From assembly GCF_025336545.1 (NCBI RefSeq), contig NZ_JAODBU010000002.1, positions 434,001-498,000 of the forward strand: 64,000 nt of DNA, in the 5' to 3' direction. The DNA comes from Eubacterium_U album (lineage in GTDB: Bacteria; Bacillota; Clostridia; Lachnospirales; Lachnospiraceae). Made by a program: the position numbers and the translations under genes. Below are positions 1-8,399 of the stretch, piece by piece (within the stretch, counting starts at the first letter, position 1; each line of letters starts with the position of its first letter). The notes under the pieces were generated by a model, which had not been told where the DNA came from, made no database searches, and saw only the letters and a list, made by a program, of their open reading frames with translations.

Positions 1-108
1 TAAAACATCATTTCCTAAAATAATGGTTATAAGTGCAATTATCACCAAAATTATTCCGCTAAAAAGTCTTTCATAAAAAGATTTATTCATAAATTTACTG
101 ATTACCAT
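1..108 (-). CDS. cdsA: phosphatidate cytidylyltransferase, N-terminal fragment (runs off window)
   Basis: The 36 visible codons begin MVISKFMNKSFYERLFSGII and run into a hydrophobic segment, the usual start of CdsA, the membrane enzyme that makes CDP-diacylglycerol from phosphatidate and CTP. The ATG lies two bases after the uppS stop, with a GGAGAA ribosome binding site inside the end of uppS, so the two are translationally linked. Identification rests on this short N-terminus plus the conserved order pyrH-frr-uppS-cdsA. The rest of the gene is outside the window. Confidence 0.75.
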   Translation of the reverse strand, partial: MVISKFMNKSFYERLFSGIILVIIALITIILGNDVL

Positions 109-110
109 CT

Positions 111-845
111 TTAGTTCTCCTCAACTTTTCCAAATCTTCTGTCTCTTTCATTATACTTAGCTATAGCTTTTTTTAATTCCTCTTTATTAAAATCAGGCCA
201 TAAAACATCTGTAAAATAAAATTCTGTATATGCAAGCTGCCATAAAAGATAATTTGACAATCTTAACTCTCCACTTGTTCTGATTAATAAATCAGGGTCA
301 GGAATATCGTGAGTATCTAAAAAACCGTTAAACATATCTTCTGTAATATCTTCCGGAGCAATTTTGCCTTCAGCACATTCTCTAGATATTTTTCTGATTC
401 CTCTTACAATTTCATCTCTTGCTCCATAATTAAGTGCAATGATAAATGTAATACCTGTATTATTTTTTGAACACTCTTCTAATTCTTCTATTTTTTCAAC
501 AATCTCAGGTTCTAATCTGCTCCTTTCACCTATAACTCTTACTCTCATATTGTTGCTGTTTGCTCTTTTAATACAGTCTTTTAAATAATTTTTGAGAAGT
601 TTCATTAAAGCTGCAACTTCATCATCAGGTCTGTTCCAGTTTTCTGTTGAAAATGCATATACAGTCAAATACTTAACGCCTAAATCATATGCGTCTTCTA
701 TTATTTTTTCTACTGTCTTTGCTCCTGCCACATGTCCTGCATTTCTAGGTAAAAATCTCTTTTTTGCCCATCTTCCATTGCCATCCATAATAATGGCAAT
801 ATGATTAGGTATATTCATTCCTGTTAAATCTATACTCTCTGCCAT
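111..845 (-). CDS. uppS: isoprenyl transferase (undecaprenyl diphosphate synthase)
   Basis: Adds isopentenyl units to farnesyl diphosphate to build the C55 lipid carrier for peptidoglycan and other wall polymers. The sequence shows the cis-prenyltransferase signature HIAIIMDGNGRWAKKR near the N-terminus (catalytic Asp in MDGNGRW) and the C-terminal region RTSGELRLSNYLLWQLAYTE. I place the start at the ATG at 845 because GGAGG lies four bases upstream. A longer reading to 896 has no such site. The protein is 244 residues, normal for the family. It sits 120 bp downstream of frr in the same direction and is probably cotranscribed. Confidence 0.95.
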   Translation of the reverse strand: MAESIDLTGMNIPNHIAIIMDGNGRWAKKRFLPRNAGHVAGAKTVEKIIEDAYDLGVKYLTVYAFSTENWNRPDDEVAALMKLLKNYLKDCIKRANSNNMRVRVIGERSRLEPEIVEKIEELEECSKNNTGITFIIALNYGARDEIVRGIRKISRECAEGKIAPEDITEDMFNGFLDTHDIPDPDLLIRTSGELRLSNYLLWQLAYTEFYFTDVLWPDFNKEELKKAIAKYNERDRRFGKVEEN

Positions 846-965
846 ACTTCCTCCGGTTTCTGTATACATTCTAAAATGGCTTTTGCACAGAATCAATTTT
901 TATTCTTTGCAAAAGCCACTTATTAATACGAAATTGTTTTTGCTGAGGATTTATTAACATTTCTA

Positions 966-1520
966 TTATACTGTTAATATTTCCTTTGATTTTTCTTCTA
1001 CTGCTGCATCAATCTTTGCAACATATTTATCTGTAGATTTCTGAACATCATCCTGATATTCCTTAATTTCATCTTCTGAAATTCCATCTTCTTTTCCTTT
1101 TTTCTTAATTGCATCCATTGCATCTCTTCTAATATTTCTAACTGCAACTTTTGCATTTTCACCTTTTTTCTTAACATCCTTTACAAGTTCTTTTCTTCTT
1201 TCTTCTGTTAATTCAGGGAAAACAAGTCTAATCATCTTTCCATCATTAGTTGGTGTTAATCCTAAATCAGACATTAAAAGTGCTTTTTCAATATCTTTCA
1301 AAATAGATGCTTCCCAAGGCTGAATTACAATCATTCTTGCTTCAGGCACTGATATATTGCCAACCTGCTGAAGTGGTGTTGGTGAACCGTAATAATCAAC
1401 TGTAATCTTATCTAAAATATGTGGATTAGCACGTCCAGCTCTAATAGATGTGTATTCACCATATAAATTGTCTAATGACTTTTCCATCTTATCTTCATAT
1501 GTCATAATTAATTCTTCCAT
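966..1520 (-). CDS. frr: ribosome recycling factor
   Basis: Works with EF-G to split post-termination ribosomes. Its 184 residues match the usual 185. The central region SIRAGRANPHILDKITVDYYG and the C-terminal coiled region with repeated Lys/Glu are characteristic of RRF. The start is the ATG at 1520 with AAGGAG seven bases upstream. It follows pyrH by 24 bp, so the two are surely in one operon. Confidence 0.97.
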   Translation of the reverse strand: MEELIMTYEDKMEKSLDNLYGEYTSIRAGRANPHILDKITVDYYGSPTPLQQVGNISVPEARMIVIQPWEASILKDIEKALLMSDLGLTPTNDGKMIRLVFPELTEERRKELVKDVKKKGENAKVAVRNIRRDAMDAIKKKGKEDGISEDEIKEYQDDVQKSTDKYVAKIDAAVEEKSKEILTV

Positions 1521-1544
1521 GTTAAAACTCCTTCATTCTATAAA

Positions 1545-2243
1545 TTATTCTACTGTAATTTTTGTTCCTATTTTCTCGCCTGTTGCTGCCTTAATAATGC
1601 TATTTTCTTCATTCAATCCGAATAAAAGCATTGGCATTTTATTTTCCATTGCCAAAACACTTGCTGCAAGATCAATTACTCCAAGTCTGTCATCTACAAT
1701 CTTACTTATTGGTAATTCATCATATTTCTTAGCATCCGGGTTAACAGCAGGATCACTATCATACACACCGTCAATTGCTTTAGCTCCTAAAATACAATCT
1801 GCTTCAATTTCAATGGCTCTTAAAACCATTGTCATATCTGTTGAAAAATATGGATGACCTGTTCCTCCGGCGAAGAAACAAACCTTACCTGCCTTTAATC
1901 CATTAACAGCTTCATCCTTTGAAAATAATTTAGTCCATGTTCCGCATGTAAATGGTGTAAATACATCTGTGTCCATTCCTTCTGTTCTGAATATTTCTGA
2001 CACATACATACAGTTCATAATTGTGGCAAGCATACCGATTCCATCTGCCTTAGGTCTGTCAATCTTTTCGCTTGTACGACCTCTCCAGAAATTCCCTCCA
2101 CCTATAACTATTCCAACTTCTATATTCTTATCTACAAGTTGCTTAACCTGCTTAGCAACTGCAACACAAGTTGCCTCATCAAATCCGGTTTTCTTATCAC
2201 CGGCTAAAGCTTCACCGCTAAGTTTAAGTAACACTCTCTTCAT
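1545..2243 (-). CDS. pyrH: UMP kinase
   Basis: Phosphorylates UMP to UDP in pyrimidine nucleotide synthesis. It has the amino-acid-kinase fold signature: N-terminal KRVLLKLSGEALAG, the glycine-rich GIVIGGGNFWRG loop, and the VFTPFTCGTWTKLFS region. The length of 232 residues is typical. It is the first gene of the pyrH-frr-uppS-cdsA cluster here. The usual upstream partners rpsB-tsf are absent: a symporter transcribed in the same direction lies upstream, beyond a terminator. Confidence 0.97.
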   Translation of the reverse strand: MKRVLLKLSGEALAGDKKTGFDEATCVAVAKQVKQLVDKNIEVGIVIGGGNFWRGRTSEKIDRPKADGIGMLATIMNCMYVSEIFRTEGMDTDVFTPFTCGTWTKLFSKDEAVNGLKAGKVCFFAGGTGHPYFSTDMTMVLRAIEIEADCILGAKAIDGVYDSDPAVNPDAKKYDELPISKIVDDRLGVIDLAASVLAMENKMPMLLFGLNEENSIIKAATGEKIGTKITVE

Positions 2244-2703
2244 TGTTTATTCCTCTTTTTTCTATTATTATTTCGTATGTTTATCTGTATCATTCCACAA
2301 AATGGGCGCACTAATACAAAATCTGTAACTAGAATACCATAGTTACTAAAAAAATTCAATTATACCTTTGTTGTAAAACATCCATATTTACAAAAGATTT
2401 TCTTATTATTTTTCTACTCAAATAATTTCTTAATTATAATGCAGAAATCATTTTAAACAAACTATGTTTTTGTTTGACTTCCCCGCGTTCTTTCATTTAA
2501 ATAAATAGGTTAAGAACATAACTTAAATTATATTTGTAAACTAATCTGAATATACTTATATCTTGCGTCAAAATGCATATACTTAAAAGGCAGCCTGAAT
2601 CATTATTATATGTATCCGAAATTTCTCGTACATATAATCAGCATTCAGACTGCCTTCTTATTTTTATTGTTTTATATCTTCCTAAAATATTTATTAAGAT
2701 ACT
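2244..2703 (-). terminator. 460-bp intergenic region with long terminator hairpin
   Basis: The stretch separates the symporter from pyrH. At about 2588-2660 a long interrupted inverted repeat (AAGGCAGtCTGAAT paired with ATTCAGgCTGCCTT, with a second stem around ATTATATGTAC) is followed on the minus strand by a short T run, so it can end the symporter transcript. A GGTATAAT -10-like element for pyrH lies near 2359-2364 without a good -35. The remainder is AT-rich with no ORF that has a ribosome binding site. Confidence 0.6.
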
Positions 2704-4143
2704 CTATTTATTATTCTGTTTCTTTTTTTCATCAAAATAATCTTTTGTTTCTTTTGCAACTATACCACTTAATACAAACAATGCAATAATATTTGGAATG
2801 GCCATAAGTCCATTAAATATATCTGCGATTGTCCATACTGCCTTAACAGTCATATATGGTCCGATGAATACTGCTAAAATGTATAACCATCTATAAACCT
2901 TTACAGCAGTTTTACTTTTATTTGATAAATATTCCAAACATCTTTCACCATAGTAATCCCATCCAAGAATAGTTGTGAATGCAAAGAATACTAAACATAC
3001 CATTAATATGAATGCTGAAACTTCTGATGGGAGAAAACTTAATCCGTTCTGGAAAGCATGTGTTGTAACCTGAACACCTTCAAGTCCGACAACTTTATAT
3101 GAACCCATCATTACAATTGAAAGACCAGTTAACGTACAAACAATAATTGTATCTATGAAAGTACCTGTCATTGTTACAAGTCCCTGACGAACAGGATCTT
3201 TTGTCTTTGCTGCAGCTGCTGCGATAGGTGCTGAACCAAGGCCTGCTTCATTTGAGAAAATACCTCTTGCTATACCTTTTTGCATTGAAATTGCTATAGA
3301 TGCAAATACACCACCTGCTACTGCCTTTGCACCAAATGCATATTCAACTATTGTCGCTATTGCTCCAGGTAATTTTGTAATATTAGTTACAATTAAAACT
3401 AATACTGAAACAATATATAAAACAGCCATAAATGGTACAATTACCTGTGATACATTAGCAATTCTCTTAATACCACCAATTACAACCAATCCTACACAGA
3501 TAGCTAAAACAAAAGCTGTGATTACAATAGCAATTGAATAATCATTTCCTAGAATACTAATTGTATTTTCTTTATTAGGGTCAAAGAATGACTGGACCGC
3601 TGATGCAATTCCGTTAACCTGTGTAAATGTTCCGATACCAAATAAACCTACACATGCTCCAAAGAATGCAAATATCTTCGCAAGCCATTTCCATTTATGT
3701 CCCATACCATTTTCTATGTAATAGAATGGTCCACCAAGTACATGACCTTCTTCATCAATCGTTCTATAGCGTACTGCTAAAAATCCTTCTGAATATTTTG
3801 TTGCCATTCCAAAGAAAGCAGCTACCCACATCCAAAATAACGCTCCCGGTCCACCTACTGCAGTACCAAGTGCTGTACATCCAATAGCTGTTGCTACACC
3901 TACAATGTTACCTGTACCAATTGTTGCTGATAATGCTGTACATAGTGCTCCAAAACTACTAACTTCCCCGTGTCCTTCTTCTTCGTTCTTAAACATATAC
4001 TTAAGTGCCTTAGGCAAATGCACTATCTGTAATAGTCTTAACCGAAAAGTAAGGTAGATGCCTGCTGCAAGAATCAACACAATAAGTGGGATTCCCCAAA
4101 CTAAATCATCTACCTTAACTAAAAAATCTGTAAAATTGCTCAT
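2704..4143 (-). CDS. sodium:alanine/glycine symporter (AGCS family)
   Basis: A 479-residue polytopic membrane protein of the alanine or glycine:cation symporter family (AlsT/GlyT-like), which imports small neutral amino acids with sodium. Family hallmarks are the N-terminal SSFGALCTALSATIGTGNIV region, the GGPGALFWMWVAAFFGM segment, and RGIFSNEAGLGSAPIAAAAA near the middle. A glycine riboswitch sits directly upstream with its last bases touching the GGAGG site, so glycine is the likely substrate or at least the regulatory signal. Transcription is monocistronic, between the riboswitch promoter and the hairpin at 2588-2660. Confidence 0.93.
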   Translation of the reverse strand: MSNFTDFLVKVDDLVWGIPLIVLILAAGIYLTFRLRLLQIVHLPKALKYMFKNEEEGHGEVSSFGALCTALSATIGTGNIVGVATAIGCTALGTAVGGPGALFWMWVAAFFGMATKYSEGFLAVRYRTIDEEGHVLGGPFYYIENGMGHKWKWLAKIFAFFGACVGLFGIGTFTQVNGIASAVQSFFDPNKENTISILGNDYSIAIVITAFVLAICVGLVVIGGIKRIANVSQVIVPFMAVLYIVSVLVLIVTNITKLPGAIATIVEYAFGAKAVAGGVFASIAISMQKGIARGIFSNEAGLGSAPIAAAAAKTKDPVRQGLVTMTGTFIDTIIVCTLTGLSIVMMGSYKVVGLEGVQVTTHAFQNGLSFLPSEVSAFILMVCLVFFAFTTILGWDYYGERCLEYLSNKSKTAVKVYRWLYILAVFIGPYMTVKAVWTIADIFNGLMAIPNIIALFVLSGIVAKETKDYFDEKKKQNNK

Positions 4144-4153
4144 AATATTCCTC

Positions 4154-4266
4154 CTGTCCTTTTGCCTGAGAGATTAGTGATGCTTCTAAAAATTTAAATA
4201 TCACCTTACACCTTCGGCGTCTGTATAACTGTTTACCTCAGCTATCAGAACTCTCCAGTTGTCACC
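4154..4266 (-). promoter_or_regulatory. glycine riboswitch, single aptamer
   Basis: Read on the minus strand, the leader contains the conserved glycine-aptamer blocks: a 5' arm GGTGACAACTGGAGAG, the core GCCGAAGGTGTAAGG, and the 3' block CTCTCAGGCAAAAGGACAG. Only one aptamer is present. The presumed transcription start is about 30 nt upstream, leaving no room for a second. The GGAGG of the symporter (4150-4154) abuts the aptamer and there is no intrinsic terminator between, which suggests control of translation initiation. Confidence 0.93.
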
Positions 4267-4299
4267 CTTAATCTTATCTTTTGTGACACTATCATATTT

Positions 4300-4328
4300 A
4301 TTTTAGTAAGGTAAAGCGATAAAATCAA
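4300..4328 (-). promoter_or_regulatory. sigma-A promoter of the glycine riboswitch transcript
   Basis: TTGATT (-35, 4328-4323), 17-bp spacer, TAAAAT (-10, 4305-4300) on the minus strand, placed about 30 bp before the aptamer. Confidence 0.65.
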
Positions 4329-4412
4329 GCACTTTTTTTATAACTTTTTATGTCATTTCGTTTTTTCTATGATTTTCCCGACCCATCTTTATTATTTTAT
4401 ATGTAATTTAAC

Positions 4413-5153
4413 TTACCTGATAACTTTATATATATCTAAGTTAAATAAAATATTTAATTCATTGATATCCTGTATAAATTGCTTTTTAATACTACTTCCA
4501 ATTTCTATCTTTTTATCAAATTCCTTGATTTCAATTATTCCTTCATCACTAATATTTACTATATGAGCTGCATTTACTATACCATTTCTGCTACACCGTA
4601 CAAAATCTTTACAACCTAATCGCTCTATAATACTGTCACATGTTTTATACCCTATGTTTGTAACCGTATCATTACTATATATCTTAACCTGTCTGTTGCT
4701 GTTTTCTATATATTTTATTTCGGATTTATTAAAAAAATAAATAACACCATTGTGCTTAAATTTAACTTTGTCACTCTTTCTTTTTACAAATTTATAATTA
4801 TTTAGTTTCTTCAATATTTCTTTTAGTCCTTCCATGTCATATGGTTTTTTCATAAAAGCATAGCATCTGACAATTTCATATGCTTGAAAAATAAGTTTCT
4901 CATTATCAGCCATAATAACAACCGGAATAAATCTATACGCCCTCTGTTTTCTTACATCTTTCGCAAATTCAAAACTATCGTTATTTGAATTTATTTCAAT
5001 AATAAACAAATCAACATCATTATTAATTATAACTGAATTTGCCTCTTTTTGCGTTTTAACTGATAATATACAAATATCACTATTTACTTCATTTACCACC
5101 ATACTTACTTTTTTCAGGCTTTCATCACTTACCCAAATTAAAATCTTTTTCAT
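4413..5153 (-). CDS. LytTR-family regulator with degenerate receiver (orphan)
   Basis: 246 residues: an N-terminal CheY-like domain (about 1-115) and a C-terminal LytTR DNA-binding domain (about 130-235, with the typical IKYIENSNRQVKIYSND and DFVRCSRNGIVN segments). The receiver is atypical. Where the phospho-acceptor Asp should end strand 3 (pattern LFIID), the sequence reads LFIIEI with Glu53, and the strand-4 Thr/Ser is replaced by Met81-Ala82. Lys102 of the KP motif is kept. It should therefore not be phosphorylated normally and may be locked active or respond to another input. No kinase gene is adjacent. An XRE regulator lies upstream in the same direction. It resembles the regulator at 45906-46640 in design. 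Confidence 0.85.
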   Translation of the reverse strand: MKKILIWVSDESLKKVSMVVNEVNSDICILSVKTQKEANSVIINNDVDLFIIEINSNNDSFEFAKDVRKQRAYRFIPVVIMADNEKLIFQAYEIVRCYAFMKKPYDMEGLKEILKKLNNYKFVKRKSDKVKFKHNGVIYFFNKSEIKYIENSNRQVKIYSNDTVTNIGYKTCDSIIERLGCKDFVRCSRNGIVNAAHIVNISDEGIIEIKEFDKKIEIGSSIKKQFIQDINELNILFNLDIYKVIR

Positions 5154-5342
5154 TCATTTCTCCTATACATAAAAACACAACATCATATTCATTCTACGAA
5201 TAATGACATTGTGTTATATATATTTCTTCTTTCGTATTTTATAAATTATTCCCTATAATTTATAACTAAGCAAAACCTTCTCCACATAAACACATTTAAA
5301 ATATTTTGCTAAATATATTAACTTTTTCGTACTATCCTTATT

Positions 5343-5702
5343 TTAATTATCACATATTTTATTCTTATATTTTTTTATTCTCTGTTCAAAACCTTCTTCA
5401 GCCTGATATTTCTTTATTCTCTGTTCAAAACCTTCCAATTCATTTCTAAGTAATACATCTACATCCAAACATTTATCCATATCACTTTGTACATTTCCAC
5501 ATATAATAAAACTTGCTGAAATATCAAATTTATTTTCTAATTCATATAGTATTTCAATCGGAATGTTTACCTTTCCAACCTCTATTCTTCTATAAGCTTC
5601 CGTATTCATATGTAATTCTTTTGCCAACTGTGCCTGTGACATTTGTAACCATTCTCTTACAATTCGCAATCTTTTCTTACTTTCAGTCTGTATATTCGTC
5701 AC
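5343..5702 (-). CDS. XRE-family helix-turn-helix regulator
   Basis: 119 residues. Residues 10-65 form a Cro/C1-type HTH (RLRIVREWLQMSQAQLAKEL, then NTEAYRRIEVGK). The tail contains a tandem duplication: EGFEQRIKKY occurs twice within 23 residues, encoded by a direct DNA repeat at about 5362-5435. I choose the GTG at 5702, five bases after AGGAGG. The overlapping ATG four bases upstream opens a frame that stops after seven codons. Target genes are unknown. It lies upstream of the orphan LytTR gene and both may share a transcript. Confidence 0.8.
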   Translation of the reverse strand: MTNIQTESKKRLRIVREWLQMSQAQLAKELHMNTEAYRRIEVGKVNIPIEILYELENKFDISASFIICGNVQSDMDKCLDVDVLLRNELEGFEQRIKKYQAEEGFEQRIKKYKNKICDN

Positions 5703-5780
5703 TCATACCTCCTATTTGTAATTAGGATTTTACATTTATTTCCAATTTTACTTTTTTATGACAATTTTCACTAGTGTATA

Positions 5781-5811
5781 TTTTGTTTGGTACTATGCAC
5801 TTTTGTTTGGT
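5781..5811. repeat. direct repeat with 20-bp period upstream of the XRE gene
   Basis: TTTTGTTTGGT occurs at 5781-5791 and again at 5801-5811, exactly 20 bp apart (two helical turns), about 80-110 bp upstream of the XRE start. The geometry suits a dimeric activator binding one DNA face, such as a LytTR protein. This is inference from spacing only. The rest of the 416-bp gap 5703-6118 holds the eno terminator and no gene. Confidence 0.45.
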
Positions 5812-5935
5812 TACAAATCAAAGACCTAACTTTATATTCCTATTTTGTTGTGTAATTTGATAAGAACATTTATTTTGCCACTTTTTAATCAAATTTTTTT
5901 ACATAATAGGATTTCTATGAAATTTTCTATATTAA

Positions 5936-5982
5936 AAAATCCCTTTCAGGCATCTTCCATGCCTAAAAAGGATTCCTATTAT
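5936..5982 (-). terminator. intrinsic terminator of eno
   Basis: On the minus strand AATCCtTTTtAGGCAT pairs with ATGCCTgAAAgGGATT across a five-base loop and is followed by TTTTTT. A second, T-poor inverted repeat (GGTAAAAG/CTTTTACC) lies between it and the eno stop at about 6040-6087. Confidence 0.8.
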
Positions 5983-6118
5983 TCATTGTATAAAATATTC
6001 ATATATTTTTAATACAATAAAGCTATACAATTATGCCTAAGGTAAAAGCCCTGACTTTAATGCTCATACAGGCTTAGACCTTTTACCTCTGACATCATAC
6101 GATATGTTTAATTTTTAA

Positions 6119-7417
6119 TTATTTTACGTTAAATGCTCTGTTTCCAGGATATACAGCACTTGTTCCAAGTTCTTCTTCGATTCTTAAAAGCTGATTATAT
6201 TTAGCAACACGTTCACTTCTGCTAGGAGCACCTGTCTTAATCTGACATGTATTAAGTGCAACTGCAAGGTCAGCAATTGTAGTGTCTGCTGTTTCACCTG
6301 AACGATGTGATGAAATAGCTGTGTAGCCTGCTTTATGAGCCATCTTAATTGCTTCTAATGTTTCTGAAACCGAACCAATCTGATTTAATTTGATAAGGAT
6401 TGCATTACCAGCTCCCATCTCAATACCTTTTGCAAGTCTTTCAGTATTAGTAACAAATAAGTCATCACCTACTAACTGAACTTTGTCACCAAGTCTGTCT
6501 GTAAGCTTCTTCCAACCTTCCCAGTCTTCTTCATCAAGACCGTCTTCAATTGAAATGATAGGATATTTTTCACATAACTTAGCCCAATGTTCAATAAGTT
6601 CTTCTGCAGTGTATTCTGTTCCTGCCTTTGGAAGTTTATAATATCCTTTTCCTTTTTCGCTCTTCCATTCTGATGATGCCGCATCCATTGCAATCTTGAA
6701 ATCTTTACCAGGTTCATATCCTGCTTTCTTTACAGCTTCAAGGATAGTTTCAATAGCTTCTTCATCAGATTTAAGTGCAGGTGCAAATCCGCCTTCATCA
6801 CCAACTGATGTTGCTAATCCTTTTTCTTTTAAAATTCCTGCTAAAGCGTGGAAAACTTCAGAACACCATCTTAAACATTCCTTAAATGATGGTGCTCCAA
6901 CAGGCATAATCATAAATTCCTGTACATCTAATCCCGATGATAAAGCATGGCATCCACCATTTACAATATTCATCATAGGTACAGGTAATCTGTTTCCTGA
7001 AATTCCGCCTAAGAATCTATAAAGAGGAATATCTAAGGCAATTGAAGCTGCCCTTGCTGTTGCAATCGATACTGCAAGAATAGCATTTGCCCCTAATTTT
7101 GTTTTTCCTTTTGTACCGTCTGCATCAATCATAGCCTTATCTACAGCATAAATATTTGATGCATCCATTCCTGTAATTGTATCATTTATAATTGTATTAA
7201 TATTTTCTACGGCTTTCTGTACACCTTTTCCTAAATATCTATTTTTATCACCATCTCTAAGTTCTAATGCTTCAAACTCACCTGTTGATGCTCCACTTGG
7301 TGCCGTTCCTCTTCCAATTGTACCATCTGCTAAATATACTTCTGCTTCTACTGTTGGATTTCCTCTTGAATCCAATATTTCTCTTCCAATTATTTTTTCA
7401 ATCTGCAAATAATTCAC
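6119..7417 (-). CDS. eno: enolase
   Basis: Converts 2-phosphoglycerate to phosphoenolpyruvate in glycolysis. It starts MNYLQIEKIIGREILDSRGN, contains the catalytic-loop SGASTGEFEALELRDGD, the metal ligand regions and the C-terminal signature ILIKLNQIGSVSETLEA followed by SHRSGETADTTIADL. Length is 432 residues, typical. I place the start at the GTG at 7417, nine bases after AAAGGAG. The in-frame ATG at 7426 overlaps that site. A structured leader and a good promoter lie upstream. It appears monocistronic. Confidence 0.97.
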   Translation of the reverse strand: MNYLQIEKIIGREILDSRGNPTVEAEVYLADGTIGRGTAPSGASTGEFEALELRDGDKNRYLGKGVQKAVENINTIINDTITGMDASNIYAVDKAMIDADGTKGKTKLGANAILAVSIATARAASIALDIPLYRFLGGISGNRLPVPMMNIVNGGCHALSSGLDVQEFMIMPVGAPSFKECLRWCSEVFHALAGILKEKGLATSVGDEGGFAPALKSDEEAIETILEAVKKAGYEPGKDFKIAMDAASSEWKSEKGKGYYKLPKAGTEYTAEELIEHWAKLCEKYPIISIEDGLDEEDWEGWKKLTDRLGDKVQLVGDDLFVTNTERLAKGIEMGAGNAILIKLNQIGSVSETLEAIKMAHKAGYTAISSHRSGETADTTIADLAVALNTCQIKTGAPSRSERVAKYNQLLRIEEELGTSAVYPGNRAFNVK

Positions 7418-7438
7418 TATCCGCATCTCCTTTCTGTT

Positions 7439-7500
7439 GACTAGGACTCTATACCGAAAGGTAGCTATCCTTTCGGTTAGTATTTCTAAAAGAGTCCAAA
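7439..7500 (-). promoter_or_regulatory. structured 5' leader of eno (nested hairpins near the RBS)
   Basis: On the minus strand the leader has an outer stem GGACTCT/AGAGTCC (7491-7497 with 7443-7450) enclosing an inner perfect 8-bp stem CCGAAAGG/CCTTTCGG (7469-7476 with 7454-7461), ending 12 bases before the ribosome binding site. The 3' arm CCTTTC of the inner hairpin is also complementary to GAAAGG in the ribosome binding site, so two exclusive pairings are possible. No known riboswitch family is recognised. The rest of the 355-bp gap holds the promoter and a terminator. Confidence 0.5.
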
Positions 7501-7539
7501 TGATTTATTTGTTGAAGTTAGTTATTTCTAACTATAATC

Positions 7540-7568
7540 ATACTATACTAACTCAGTGATAATTTCAA
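7540..7568 (-). promoter_or_regulatory. sigma-A promoter of eno
   Basis: TTGAAA (7568-7563), 17-bp spacer and TAGTAT (7545-7540) on the minus strand. This gives a leader of about 115 nt. Confidence 0.65.
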
Positions 7569-7635
7569 GTAATTTTTGACTTTAACAAGAATTTATTTTT
7601 GCTTTCTATTCTTCTCTCCCAAATAATTGCAAAAA

Positions 7636-7680
7636 AAATCCGCCCCTGATGATATTTCTATCAGTGACAGATTTTTTTCT
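7636..7680 (-). terminator. terminator after the LacI/YesL genes
   Basis: On the minus strand AATCTGTCaCTGATA pairs (with G-U pairs) with ATCATCAGggGCGGATT and is followed by eight T. It lies about 90 bp after the stop of the DUF624 gene. Confidence 0.8.
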
Positions 7681-7772
7681 TTATCATATATAATGTTAAC
7701 ACCAAAACATTAACTTTACATTTTTTAGTCGAACATTTATAATCATCCTTAACTTAAGTATTAAATATTTGT

Positions 7773-8387
7773 TTACATATATTTTTTGAAAATAAAATTT
7801 AAAATATATGAGTTTAAATACGCCAACAAAGCAAATCCGGCAAATAGCATAATATAAATAATACTTACGGCATCTTTACCTAAAAATATAATTAAAATAA
7901 CCGGAAGTAACGTTATACAAAGTATCAATAAAGTCCATGGGAAATGCCCGATACCCATAAGCAATGCATTTTTCAAAGTAGTTTTAATTGTATTTTCAAA
8001 AGTACTTTGCAATGCCATTGCGTAAAGAAACACAAACAGTATTGCAAGCGCAAATCCAAGAAGCAGTCCTTTCAATGCTGTAACTACTATCCCTTCCTTT
8101 AAACTATTCACTATGTATAAATCAAGTGTAGGAATTATTGACAACATCAATAAAATCAGCCACATTGCAGTTGACTGTTTAAAATTTTCTTTAAATAACT
8201 TAAAATAAGTTCTTACTATGTACCCTTCTCTATTATCTGCCATCTTCTTAGTAACACCAAAAAGTGCCGTCGTCGATGCTCCAATAGTAAATATTGGCAA
8301 CGAACAAAGTACAAACAATAAATTCAAAATTACCAAATCAGCTATTGCTGAAACTATTTCGTAAAATTTGCCATCAATTCCAAACAC
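7773..8387 (-). CDS. DUF624 (YesL-like) membrane protein
   Basis: 204 residues with about five hydrophobic segments, beginning MFGIDGKFYEIVSAIADLVILNLL, the typical start of DUF624/YesL proteins. Members sit in carbohydrate ABC transporter operons, but their biochemical role is unknown. The GTG start at 8387 has GGAG eight bases upstream. It follows the LacI gene by 12 bp and ends the maltodextrin cluster before a terminator. Confidence 0.8.
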   Translation of the reverse strand: MFGIDGKFYEIVSAIADLVILNLLFVLCSLPIFTIGASTTALFGVTKKMADNREGYIVRTYFKLFKENFKQSTAMWLILLMLSIIPTLDLYIVNSLKEGIVVTALKGLLLGFALAILFVFLYAMALQSTFENTIKTTLKNALLMGIGHFPWTLLILCITLLPVILIIFLGKDAVSIIYIMLFAGFALLAYLNSYILNFIFKKYM

Positions 8388-8399
8388 CTATAGTTCTCC

